Assembly (NCBI RefSeq): GCF_900129755.1
Contig: NZ_FQWT01000002.1
Span: forward strand, 496,001-560,000
DNA from: Chryseobacterium oranimense
GTDB lineage: Bacteria > Bacteroidota > Bacteroidia > Flavobacteriales > Weeksellaceae
Direction: 5' to 3'
Length of the DNA: 64,000 nucleotides
In this document: piece after piece, positions 7,685-16,108 of the stretch
Layout of the letters: each line of letters begins with the position of its first letter
Position numbering within the stretch: position 1 is the stretch's first letter
The notes under the pieces: model-generated
What the model was told of the DNA's origin: nothing
The model's database searches: none
Seen by the model: the letters and a program-made list of their open reading frames with translations, nothing else
Made by a program: the position numbers and the translations under genes

Positions 7685-8623
7685 TTAAATAACAAACTTA
7701 CTGCTAATTGATTGATGCTCATGAACCATCTTCATAACGTCCGCAAATAACGGGGCGCAAGATAGCACTTTTATTTTAGATGACAAATTATTTTTAACAG
7801 GAATTGAGTCAGTTACAATAACTTCCAATAGCTTGGAGTTCTCAATATTCTCGTAAGCCTTTCCGGAAAGCACTCCGTGAGTTGCCATTGCTCTTACTGA
7901 TTTTGCTCCTTTTTCCATCAGGATTTCTGCAGCTTTACAAAGCGTACCTGCCGTATCGATCATATCATCAATAAGGATTACGTTTTTGCCTACCACATCC
8001 CCGATCAGGAACATTTCTTCTACAACGTTTGCTTTTTTTCTTTCCTTGTAAGCAATTACTACTTCGGCGCTTAAGTGTCCTGCATAGTTTTTAGCTCTTT
8101 TCGCACCCCCCATGTCCGGAGAAGCAATGGTAAGGTTATCTAAATTCAGAGACTTGATATGGTCTACAAAAATGGTAGAAGCATACAGGTGGTCTACAGG
8201 AATCTCGAAGAATCCCTGAATCTGGTCTGCATGAAGATCCATCGTCATTATTCTTGTTGCTCCTGCAGCAGTTAACAAATTAGCTACCAGTTTGGCACCT
8301 ATCGGAGCTCTCGGCTTGTCTTTTCTGTCCTGTCTTGCAAGCCCGAAATAAGGAATTACTACCGTAATGCTTTTTGCGGAAGCTCTTTTTGCTGCATCAA
8401 TCATCAATAGAAGCTCTAGAAGATTGTCTGCTGGCGGGAAGGTAGACCCGATTAAGAAAACTCTTCCTCCTCTTACTGATTCATCCAGAACTGGCTCGAA
8501 TTCCCCGTCGCTGAACTCCTGAAAGTTGATTTTTCCTAACTCTTTCCCATAATGTTGGGCAATTTTTTCTGCCAAGTCCTTACTGGTTCTTGTACAAAAT
8601 AGATAACTTAACTGATCGGCCAT
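7685..8623 (-). CDS. prs: Ribose-phosphate pyrophosphokinase (PRPP synthetase)
   Basis: A 312-residue cytoplasmic enzyme that transfers pyrophosphate from ATP to ribose-5-phosphate, making PRPP for nucleotide, His and Trp synthesis. Diagnostic parts are FSDGEFEPVLDESVRG near the N-terminus, the ATP-loop region YFGLARQDRKDKPRAPIGAK (92-111), the PRPP synthetase signature TMDLHADQIQGFF (127-139) and the ribose-phosphate loop ILIDDMIDTAGTL (216-228). Length is typical of class I enzymes. The -7 box and the upstream operon's terminator overlap just before the gene. Confidence 0.97.
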   Translation of the reverse strand: MADQLSYLFCTRTSKDLAEKIAQHYGKELGKINFQEFSDGEFEPVLDESVRGGRVFLIGSTFPPADNLLELLLMIDAAKRASAKSITVVIPYFGLARQDRKDKPRAPIGAKLVANLLTAAGATRIMTMDLHADQIQGFFEIPVDHLYASTIFVDHIKSLNLDNLTIASPDMGGAKRAKNYAGHLSAEVVIAYKERKKANVVEEMFLIGDVVGKNVILIDDMIDTAGTLCKAAEILMEKGAKSVRAMATHGVLSGKAYENIENSKLLEVIVTDSIPVKNNLSSKIKVLSCAPLFADVMKMVHEHQSISSKFVI

Positions 8624-8644
8624 TTTTACTTTTTAAAGATTTTG

Positions 8645-8652
8645 CAAATTTA
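8645..8652 (-). promoter_or_regulatory. Candidate -7 box (TAAATTTG) for prs
   Basis: On the minus strand TAAATTTG lies 21 bp before the prs ATG and directly abuts the T-run of the upstream terminator, so promoter and terminator are packed into one short stretch. Confidence 0.45.
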
Positions 8653-8685
8653 AAAAAAAACCACAAGAATTACTCTTGTGGTTTC
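8652..8685 (-). terminator. Terminator of the FadL-SGNH operon
   Basis: On the minus strand CCACAAGAGTAATTCTTGTGG forms a stem of at least 8 bp and is followed by nine T. Confidence 0.85.
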
Positions 8686-8708
8686 TAAGTTTTTATTTTC
8701 CTGTATCA

Positions 8709-10271
8709 TTACGGGAATTTCACTCCTGAATATTTGTTAATATCTACCTGTGGTAAAGTAGAGTGATACTTTTCATTAATAGATTTGATAAACTCATTGG
8801 CAATAACCGCATACCCTCTTCCTGTAAGGTGAACCCCATCAAGAGAGAAGGCACCACCTGTTACAAATTTGGCCGTATATCTTACCCCGTCATAGATGAT
8901 CCCTGACTTTCCGTTAAGCTCAACCATTTTGGTATTGCTGTTCACAAAAGCTAATCCATAAGAATCAGCAAGTGATTTTATAGAATTATTATAGGCATCT
9001 ACAGCTGTTTTCACATAACCCGCTTCTGTTTTTGTTAATACATGCTGGTTTTGTAATGGATAAGAAATTCCGTAAACATTTACAGGAGCTGGTGCTCCAG
9101 GTGCAGTGGTTCCGATTAGAGAACTTGTTGTCAGAAGGATATAATCTTCAGATGTAGCTTGTCTTGCCTGCCCGAAGATTTGTCCGAATGCAGCAGCTGT
9201 AGGAGCTCCTAAAGAAGGCGTCAGGGCAACGGTAAGCTGTGCAGACAGATCCGTAAGAGCAACATCTTTTATTAAAACAGGATTTGCGGAAGTGGAAGAA
9301 AGCAGATTAATTCTGTCTCCGGCTCCGAAAGCAGTAAGCGCCTGCTTTAACGGTCCGTACAAACTTGCATTAAGTGTTGCTAAATTCGAACCTAAAGTTG
9401 TTGGCGTTAAAGGATTGTAAGGAACTGTTGTAAAGAAAGGAATTGAAGTAACATAAGGAATATTGGCAATAACACCCTTTGTGGTTCCTACGCTCTTAAG
9501 ACCATCCAGTACGTTTTTAATAGATCCCGCTACAAGGTTAGGATCAGAAATATCATTTGATCTATAAGTTAATGGATTTACATTATTAGTCTGTACAACT
9601 GCGGGAGTATACGTAGTAACACCACCTACCGTCTGAGAATTGGTTCCTCCGTTGGTAGCGTAAGACAATACATCGTTATTCCCAATCCAAAGTGAGAAGA
9701 ATGTAGCTTTTTGAGCTTTTGCGTCAACTAAAACACTCGCTGTTGTAGAAGAAGCAAATCTCACAAAGTATGGGTTGGCTGCTCCTAAGGCAAGATTAGC
9801 CGCGCTTCCGTACCCTGGTGCAATCAGATGGAAAGACTTCGCTCCCGGAACTCCCATATTCTGGTAAGGCCCACCGGCAGCCACATTATCCAATGCAGCA
9901 GCAGGAGCGCTTGCCACAGGACTTAAGCTTCCGTTCGCCGCTACCTGAAGAGTTAATTTACCCGGAAAACCTGGCAATCCTATAAATCCTCCTACATCAT
10001 TCGGCATCAAAGGCTGTTTAAATGCCCCACCCCCTGCAAGCTGCATCTGAGCTGCGATGATACTTGGATAAGATTCGTTCTGCCCGCTGCTGTAAAGCGC
10101 TCCGTCTCTGTATCCGGAGGTCAGGGAGTTTCCTAAAGAAATATATTTTGAGAAGTTTGCTTCTCCACTAGTTACCTGAACATCTTTTACATCAGTATCG
10201 AAATCAGTCTCACAGCTTGTTGTAAAAAGAAGTGCAGAAACTGCAAGTGTTGATATTATAATTTTTTTCAT
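8709..10271 (-). CDS. SGNH/GDSL-type hydrolase lipoprotein
   Basis: A 520-residue protein. I start at the ATG at 10271; a TTG three codons upstream is in frame but less likely. The N-terminus is a lipoprotein signal ending in FTTSC with Cys20. The SGNH hydrolase blocks are present: ISLGNSLTSGYRDG (block I, with the nucleophile Ser), WIGNNDVL (block III, with Asn), and DGVHLTGRGYAVIAN near the C-terminus (block V, catalytic Asp and His). This family holds esterases and lipases; the substrate is unknown. It begins just after the FadL-family porin stop codon, so the two probably act together on hydrophobic compounds at the cell surface, for instance uptake plus ester cleavage. Confidence 0.85.
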   Translation of the reverse strand: MKKIIISTLAVSALLFTTSCETDFDTDVKDVQVTSGEANFSKYISLGNSLTSGYRDGALYSSGQNESYPSIIAAQMQLAGGGAFKQPLMPNDVGGFIGLPGFPGKLTLQVAANGSLSPVASAPAAALDNVAAGGPYQNMGVPGAKSFHLIAPGYGSAANLALGAANPYFVRFASSTTASVLVDAKAQKATFFSLWIGNNDVLSYATNGGTNSQTVGGVTTYTPAVVQTNNVNPLTYRSNDISDPNLVAGSIKNVLDGLKSVGTTKGVIANIPYVTSIPFFTTVPYNPLTPTTLGSNLATLNASLYGPLKQALTAFGAGDRINLLSSTSANPVLIKDVALTDLSAQLTVALTPSLGAPTAAAFGQIFGQARQATSEDYILLTTSSLIGTTAPGAPAPVNVYGISYPLQNQHVLTKTEAGYVKTAVDAYNNSIKSLADSYGLAFVNSNTKMVELNGKSGIIYDGVRYTAKFVTGGAFSLDGVHLTGRGYAVIANEFIKSINEKYHSTLPQVDINKYSGVKFP

Positions 10272-10280
10272 AGTCTTCAA

Positions 10281-11519
10281 TTAAAAAGGGTTGTACGATA
10301 AACCTAAACCAAAGTAAAACGCTCTGGCTTTTGCCTGTCCGTTAAAGCCAAGAGTTGCATTTTTCACATCTCTTGCCTGAGGAAGTGCATATCCCCCTGC
10401 TATATCAACTCCGAACTGCTTTAGTTTAAAGCCAAGACCTCCGGTAATCACATAAGTGTTGAATGATGGAGTTTCCGGAATAAAGTTTTCGTCAGTATAA
10501 GGAGATTCGTCATAGTAAGCACCCAGACGTCCGAAGATCATATCTGTAAAAGCATACTGAGTTCCCAATCTGAATGTTTTGGAGTTCCTGAAGTTTTTAG
10601 GCGCTACCAATACAGTAGGATCTGCCTGATTCCCTACAGGAGCATTGGCAAAATCTAAAGTCAGCTTGCTGTATCTTTCCCATCCGTGATAGTTAAAATC
10701 AGCTGAAATCAACCATTTTGGCGTCACTTTATAAGTTAAACCGATTGTATATTCTTCCACCAAAGGAAGAGTTGCCGTAAATTTATCCTGTCCTGTGCTT
10801 GGATCCAGTCCTAGCAATGGGTAAATAGCTGCAGACGGGAACTTAAATGTTGCAGTTCCTTTTTTAGCCTTCATATCTATAGGTGAACGGTAAGCTATAC
10901 TTACGTCCAACTTTGGATCCGGTCTGAAATAGAAACCGAAACCGTAACCATGTCCGCTTGCCTTTTCGTCTTTGATATTTAATTCGCCGCCAAACTGTGT
11001 TACCGCTTTATCCCAGTCTACTTTACCTTTTGCATAAATGTAGCTTGCCCCGAAAGACACCCATGGAGCCAGCTTCACAGATACCATCGGCTGAAAATAA
11101 AAGCTTTTAAGCTCCAGTTTTTGTACCATTTCTTTCCCTTCCCAATCATTTGGCCACTGAATGGTACTTCCGAAAGGAGTTGTAAAACTGAAACCAACAG
11201 ATAAGTTCTCTATCGGCTTATAAGCGACCGCAGCATACAGCGGAGTACCAAGAGGATTATCTGTTTCTGTACTCTGTAAAGTATTCAGATTTTGAAAAGT
11301 AACTTTATTACTTGCACCGAACCCTCCTGCCACTATACTCAGTTTTGAAGGGATGAATGACATACCCGCCGGGTTAAAGAATGCCACACTTGCATCTTCG
11401 GCATGAGCACTAGTATGCGCCATTGCCAATTGTTTCACTCCCTGCAGAGATACCCTGAAGCCTCCTGCGTAAGATAAAACACCCGCCAATAAAGCAGTTG
11501 ATACTAATATTTTTTTCAT
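10281..11519 (-). CDS. OmpP1/FadL/TodX-family outer membrane transporter
   Basis: A 412-residue outer membrane beta-barrel with a signal peptide (about residues 1-19). FadL-family marks are the N-terminal GGFRVSLQGVKQLAMAHTSAHAEDASVAFFNPAGMSFI region, which in FadL forms the hatch and the conserved NPAGM turn, the alternating hydrophobic strands through the body, and an aromatic last strand ending LSYNPF. The family carries long-chain fatty acids and other hydrophobic molecules across the outer membrane. It is the first gene of a two-gene operon with the SGNH lipoprotein. Substrate is not deducible. Confidence 0.9.
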   Translation of the reverse strand: MKKILVSTALLAGVLSYAGGFRVSLQGVKQLAMAHTSAHAEDASVAFFNPAGMSFIPSKLSIVAGGFGASNKVTFQNLNTLQSTETDNPLGTPLYAAVAYKPIENLSVGFSFTTPFGSTIQWPNDWEGKEMVQKLELKSFYFQPMVSVKLAPWVSFGASYIYAKGKVDWDKAVTQFGGELNIKDEKASGHGYGFGFYFRPDPKLDVSIAYRSPIDMKAKKGTATFKFPSAAIYPLLGLDPSTGQDKFTATLPLVEEYTIGLTYKVTPKWLISADFNYHGWERYSKLTLDFANAPVGNQADPTVLVAPKNFRNSKTFRLGTQYAFTDMIFGRLGAYYDESPYTDENFIPETPSFNTYVITGGLGFKLKQFGVDIAGGYALPQARDVKNATLGFNGQAKARAFYFGLGLSYNPF

Positions 11520-11538
11520 AGACTATTATTATATAACC

Positions 11539-11546
11539 CAAATATA
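11539..11546 (-). promoter_or_regulatory. Candidate -7 box (TATATTTG) for the FadL gene
   Basis: On the minus strand TATATTTG lies 19 bp before the ATG. The surrounding 277-bp divergent region to ricT is very A+T-rich and otherwise holds only the ricT promoter. Confidence 0.45.
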
Positions 11547-11745
11547 AAATTATTTTGAATAGGTCTGTTAATATTTCTTAATATTTTAAACAATATCCCA
11601 AAAGAAAATTATGTTTAAAATAGCACTTTGAAATATATCAGCATAAATCTATAAATCATAGTAACTTATACCCTTTTGCCATTCAATATATTTTTCACGT
11701 TTAATGTTAAACAATAACGATATTGAATATTTAAGTATTTTAGAA

Positions 11746-11774
11746 TTGCATAAAGATAAATTTACATAAATTTG
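11746..11774 (+). promoter_or_regulatory. Promoter of ricT-gldH-PBP1A
   Basis: A TTG at 11746-11748 and TAAATTTG at 11767-11774 are separated by 18 bp, fitting the Bacteroidota -33/-7 promoter. The ATG follows 22 bp later. Confidence 0.6.
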
Positions 11775-11796
11775 CAAGATTATAAAAAATAGTTAT

Positions 11797-13191
11797 ATGA
11801 GTTGTGGATGCAAAACATCCGGCGATTCTGCCCATTCATGCGGACCAAAGAAAACCGCGAATGGCTGTGAAAATGTAAATACCTGTGGTAATAGTTATAA
11901 ATTAAGTGTTTTCGACTGGCTTTCTAACATCAACAATCCCGCATCGAACAGGTGTGATATTGTAGAAGTTAGATTTAAAAATGACAGAAAATCGTTTTAT
12001 AAAAATGTAAATAATATCCCTTTACATATAGGTAGCGTAGTAACAGTAGAATCAAGCCCGGGACACGATGTAGGTGTTGTAAGCCTTACCGGAGAATTAG
12101 TAAAGATTCAGATGAAAAAGAAAAAATTTCCTGAAGAATCTATACTCAAAATATACAGACAGGCTAACCAGAAAGACCTTGAGGTCTGGCAGGAAGCCCG
12201 AAAAAAAGAAGACAGCGTAAAGCTTGAAGCAAGAAAGATCGCCCACAGGATAGGCCTTGAGATGAAGGTCACCGACGTGGAATACCAGGGTGACGCCTCA
12301 AAGATCACCTTCTACTATACGGCTGATAACCGTGTGGATTTCAGACAGCTGATCAAAGAATACGCAGGCGCTTTCAGAACAAAGATCGACATGAAACAGA
12401 TCGGGTTCAGACAGGAAGCTGCAAAAGTAGGTGGAATAGGATCATGCGGAAGAGAACTCTGCTGTTCAACATGGCTTACAGACTTCAGATCTGTCAACAC
12501 GAACGTTGCGAGATATCAGCAGCTAAGCATTAATCCTCAAAAACTTGCAGGACAATGCGGTAAGCTGAAATGCTGCCTTAATTATGAACTGGACAGCTAC
12601 CTTGATGCATTAAGCAACTTCCCTTCTTCTTCAACCACTCTGGACACAGAGAAAGGAAGAGCATTCTGTATTAAAATAGACGTTTTCAAAAAGAAAATGT
12701 GGTTTGCTTATGTAGACAGTTCTATGGCATGGTATGATTTTGATATTGACCTTGTTAAGAAGTTAATCGCCAAAAATAAAAGAGGTGAAAAAATCCTTCC
12801 TTTAGAAGATCTTAAGCAGCCGGACATCCCTGTACATACTATTGACCTGATCCAGGAAAACAATGTAGACCGGTTCGAAAAGAAGAACAGAGGCAACAAC
12901 AGGAACAGAAACCAGAACAGACCGAACAACAACGGGCAGGCTCAGGGGCAGCAAGGACAGGGTCCAAAGAAAAACAAACAGGAAAGATCAGAAAGACCGG
13001 AGAGATCGGAAAACCCAAATACCAATTCCGGAAACCAGCAAAGACAGCAGCAAAGGCAACAACCTAAGCCGCAGCCAAAAGCACAAACGGAAAAAACAGA
13101 GACCTCTTCTGATCCTGAAAAAAAACAACAGAACCCAAACAAGAAAAATTTCAAAAAGAAATATCCTCCAAAAAAAGATAAAAATGCGTAA
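11797..13191 (+). CDS. ricT: PSP1/RicT (YaaT)-family protein
   Basis: A 464-residue protein with the PSP1 C-terminal domain of RicT/YaaT. In Bacillus subtilis RicT binds Fe-S clusters with RicA and RicF and affects RNase Y activity. Cysteine motifs are conserved: GIGSCGRELCCSTWL (about residues 213-227) and LAGQCGKLKCCLNYE (about 250-264). Two unusual ends are visible: a short Cys-rich N-terminus (Cys3, 5, 15, 24, 30) and a C-terminal tail from about residue 350 that is low-complexity Asn/Gln/Lys/Pro and surely disordered. Its last 8 bp overlap gldH. The neighbourhood ricT-gldH-PBP1A is one I know from flavobacteria. The Fe-S role is inferred from the family. Confidence 0.88.
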   Translation: MSCGCKTSGDSAHSCGPKKTANGCENVNTCGNSYKLSVFDWLSNINNPASNRCDIVEVRFKNDRKSFYKNVNNIPLHIGSVVTVESSPGHDVGVVSLTGELVKIQMKKKKFPEESILKIYRQANQKDLEVWQEARKKEDSVKLEARKIAHRIGLEMKVTDVEYQGDASKITFYYTADNRVDFRQLIKEYAGAFRTKIDMKQIGFRQEAAKVGGIGSCGRELCCSTWLTDFRSVNTNVARYQQLSINPQKLAGQCGKLKCCLNYELDSYLDALSNFPSSSTTLDTEKGRAFCIKIDVFKKKMWFAYVDSSMAWYDFDIDLVKKLIAKNKRGEKILPLEDLKQPDIPVHTIDLIQENNVDRFEKKNRGNNRNRNQNRPNNNGQAQGQQGQGPKKNKQERSERPERSENPNTNSGNQQRQQQRQQPKPQPKAQTEKTETSSDPEKKQQNPNKKNFKKKYPPKKDKNA

Positions 13192-13648
13192 AATTTTAGG
13201 ATTATTACCTCTTATCCTTTTCTTTAGCTGTCATTCTTCCTCAGGAGAGAATGTCATCATGAATTCCGTGAACAATAAATGGAACAAGAAAAGTGAGCAA
13301 AAATTTAATCTTGAAGTTTCAGATCCGCAGAATCCTAAAAATATTATATTTGTTGTAAGAAATAACAATACTTATCCTTACAGTAATATAAGATTTATTG
13401 TCAACTTCACCAATCTCCAGAACAAAAAGAAGGAAACAGATACCCTGAACTATGTACTGGCAAAACCAAACGGAGAATGGCTTGGTACAGGTTTTGGTGA
13501 TACGAAGGAAGCATTATTTCAGTATAAAATGAACTATAAATTTCCGGGAAAGGGAAAATATGAAATCAGCCTGATCCAGGCCATGAGGAATGACAACCTT
13601 CCGGGAATTGAGGACGTTGGAGTAAAAGTAGAAACGGCTAAACCGTAA
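13184..13648 (+). CDS. gldH: Gliding motility lipoprotein GldH
   Basis: A 154-residue lipoprotein with the signal MRKILGLLPLILFFSC and lipidated Cys16. The body matches the GldH family as I recall it: NKWNKKSEQKFNLEVSDPQNPKNIIFVVRNNNTYPYSNIRFIV, then LAKPNGEWLGTGFGDTKEA and the C-terminal MRNDNLPGIEDVGVKVE. In Flavobacterium johnsoniae GldH is needed for gliding. Many non-gliding Chryseobacterium also keep it together with T9SS components. Its ATG overlaps the ricT stop by 8 bp and PBP1A follows 6 bp downstream, so the three genes are one operon. Confidence 0.9.
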   Translation: MRKILGLLPLILFFSCHSSSGENVIMNSVNNKWNKKSEQKFNLEVSDPQNPKNIIFVVRNNNTYPYSNIRFIVNFTNLQNKKKETDTLNYVLAKPNGEWLGTGFGDTKEALFQYKMNYKFPGKGKYEISLIQAMRNDNLPGIEDVGVKVETAKP

Positions 13649-13654
13649 TCATAA

Positions 13655-16033
13655 ATGGAAGACAACAGACAAAATGCAGGAAACAAGGGAAAAACATTCC
13701 CCCTTCCTCCCAAAAAAAAGAAAGATACCTCTTGGAAAAAATGGGTCAGATTCATCTGGATTGGGCTCATTGCAGTGATTTTAGGTATTTCAGGACTTTT
13801 CTTTGCTGTTTCCCAGGGATTTCTTGGAGAAATGCCAGATGTAAAGGAGCTGGAAAATCCGGATATCTATGTTGCTTCTGAAATCATTTCATCCGACGGT
13901 GTTTTACTGGGGAAATTTGAAAAGGAAAAAACACAGCCAATTACCTATAAACAGCTACCTCCTTATCTTATCTATGCTTTACAGGCAAAGGAAGATGAAC
14001 GTTTTAAAGAACACTCCGGAATCGATTTAAAATCTATTTTAAGAGCAGTCAGATACGGTGGTGACAGAGGTGGAGGTTCTACCATTACACAACAGTTGGC
14101 TAAACTATTGTTTACCAAAGAACCATCCAAAAACCCGATCAAAAGGGTTATTCAGAAACTGAAAGAATGGTCTGTGGCAGTAAGCCTTGAAAAGCGGTAT
14201 ACCAAAGAAGAAATTATTACACTCTATTTCAATAAGTTCGATTTTACTTACAACGCGAACGGTATTGAAATGGCATCCAAAATTTATTTCAACAAAACAA
14301 CTTCCCAGCTTACTCTTCCGGAAGCGGCGGTTTTTGTAGCCATGCTGGAAGCTCCTATCGCCAATAACCCGATGAGAAACCCTGAACGGGCCAAACGAAG
14401 AAGAGACGTTGTTTTACAGCAGATGCTTGAAACGGGTTATATAGACCAACCTACTTATGATAAGGCAATTAATACCCCTGTTGAGGTAGATTATCATCCG
14501 ATCAAAAACATCAATGATGACTACTCTGCTTACTATAAATTCTATTTAAGAAAAGAAATCGACAAGTATCTGGAAGGCTATGAAAAAGAAACCGGAAAGA
14601 AACTTAATCTTTACAAAGACGGATTAAAAATATATGTAACCCTTGATTCCAAAATGCAGAAATATGCGGAAGAAGCAATCAAGGAACACTTAACAGATCT
14701 TCAGAAAAGATTTGATGCTGAGCAGAGAGGTAGAAAAAACAGGCCTTTCTACTATCTGACAGATAAGCAGGTAAACAGTGTAATGACTCAGGCTATGAAG
14801 AGAACCGGCCGTTACAAACAACTGAAAGCCGCAGGAGTTTCTGAAGATTCTATTCTATTGGAATTCCACAAGCCAATCAAAACTTCCCGTTTTACTTGGG
14901 CTGGTGAGGAAGAAGTTGAAATGTCACCTTGGGACTCTATCAGATACCACAAACAGATTGCACAGGCAGGTTTAATGTCTATGGTTCCCGGAAGTGGAGA
15001 GATCAAAGCATGGGTAGGTGGTATAGACTGGCAGCATTTCCAGTACGACCACATCAAGCAGGGTAAAAGACAGGTAGGATCTACCTTCAAGCCTTTCGTA
15101 TATGCTACAGCGATTATGAAACTGGGAATGACACCATGTTCAACTGTTTCTAACGGGACTTATGACCACAAAGGATGGCATGTACCGGGAAGAGGCGGAA
15201 TGCTAACCCTGAAAGATGCATTGGCTCACTCTCAGAACCCGGTAGCCGCACGTCTTATTGAAATGACTGGGGTAGACGCCGTTATCCAGACTGCAAGAGA
15301 TCTGGGAGTGACAGAAGATATTCCCAGAAACAATACCATTGCTTTAGGTTCATCAGATATTACCATCTATGAAATGCTTGGAGCTTACAGTACTTTCGCC
15401 AACTACGGAAACTACAATAAACCGGAAATGATCTGGAGAATTGAAGATGCCAACGGAAGGGTGATTAAAGAAGTAAACGTAGAACCAAAAGAAGTAATGA
15501 ACCCGATGTACGCCTACACCATGATTGAACTCATGAAAGGAGTTACACAGTTCGGTACCGCTTCAGGAGAGCTGGGAAGAAAGGGAATTTCAAAAGCAGT
15601 GGAAATTGCCGGTAAAACTGGTACTACACAGAACAACTCAGATGGTTGGTTTATGGGAATTACTCCAAAACTGGCAACAGGAGCCTGGGTAGGATGGGAA
15701 GACAGAGCCACCCACTTCTTCGGAACAGGTGAAGGTCAGGGTGCAAAAATGGCATTGCCGATCTGGGCTATATTCATGAAGAAAGTATGGGCAGACAAAT
15801 CTCTGGGAATTACTCCTGATGATAAGTTCACCAGACCTTCTGACTGGAAAGACGGATGTTCCAACCTGAAAGGCCTCGGTGAAGGATACGGAGACGACGG
15901 AGGACTTCAGACCATCGACGAGATCAAAAATCCAAGACCGGTAGATCCGACTCCTAAACATAATACAGAGAAAAAAGAAGAAAACGTTAATGAAAACCTT
16001 CACTCCGGTGATGAGGTAGATTTCAATAAATAA
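13655..16033 (+). CDS. Class A penicillin-binding protein 1A
   Basis: A 792-residue bifunctional peptidoglycan synthase. It has a short basic cytoplasmic tail, one membrane anchor (about 31-52), and a GT51 glycosyltransferase domain with EDERF (catalytic Glu near 113), GGGSTITQQLAK and EKRYTKEEIITLYFN. The transpeptidase domain carries SxxK S476-TFK, S526-QN and K654-TG. All catalytic motifs are present, so both activities should work. The C-terminus is a charged tail. It is the last gene of the ricT-gldH operon; a terminator follows, in which the selO promoter is embedded. Usual symbols would be mrcA or ponA. Confidence 0.95.
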   Translation: MEDNRQNAGNKGKTFPLPPKKKKDTSWKKWVRFIWIGLIAVILGISGLFFAVSQGFLGEMPDVKELENPDIYVASEIISSDGVLLGKFEKEKTQPITYKQLPPYLIYALQAKEDERFKEHSGIDLKSILRAVRYGGDRGGGSTITQQLAKLLFTKEPSKNPIKRVIQKLKEWSVAVSLEKRYTKEEIITLYFNKFDFTYNANGIEMASKIYFNKTTSQLTLPEAAVFVAMLEAPIANNPMRNPERAKRRRDVVLQQMLETGYIDQPTYDKAINTPVEVDYHPIKNINDDYSAYYKFYLRKEIDKYLEGYEKETGKKLNLYKDGLKIYVTLDSKMQKYAEEAIKEHLTDLQKRFDAEQRGRKNRPFYYLTDKQVNSVMTQAMKRTGRYKQLKAAGVSEDSILLEFHKPIKTSRFTWAGEEEVEMSPWDSIRYHKQIAQAGLMSMVPGSGEIKAWVGGIDWQHFQYDHIKQGKRQVGSTFKPFVYATAIMKLGMTPCSTVSNGTYDHKGWHVPGRGGMLTLKDALAHSQNPVAARLIEMTGVDAVIQTARDLGVTEDIPRNNTIALGSSDITIYEMLGAYSTFANYGNYNKPEMIWRIEDANGRVIKEVNVEPKEVMNPMYAYTMIELMKGVTQFGTASGELGRKGISKAVEIAGKTGTTQNNSDGWFMGITPKLATGAWVGWEDRATHFFGTGEGQGAKMALPIWAIFMKKVWADKSLGITPDDKFTRPSDWKDGCSNLKGLGEGYGDDGGLQTIDEIKNPRPVDPTPKHNTEKKEENVNENLHSGDEVDFNK

Positions 16034-16053
16034 ATTCTCTTTTACAAATACAC

Positions 16054-16088
16054 AAGACCTTTCAACAATTTGAAAGGTCTTTTCTTTT
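16054..16088 (+). terminator. Terminator after PBP1A
   Basis: AAGACCTTTCA and TGAAAGGTCTT form an 11-bp perfect stem with an ACAATT loop and a T-rich end. Confidence 0.85.
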
Positions 16089-16104
16089 ATAATTAATACC
16101 TTTG
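16069..16104 (+). promoter_or_regulatory. Candidate selO promoter overlapping the terminator
   Basis: TTTG at 16069-16072 lies inside the terminator hairpin and TACCTTTG at 16097-16104 is the -7 box; the spacing of 24 bp is slightly long. The ATG begins only 4 bp after the -7 box, so the transcript should be leaderless or nearly so. Confidence 0.45.
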
Positions 16105-16108
16105 ACCT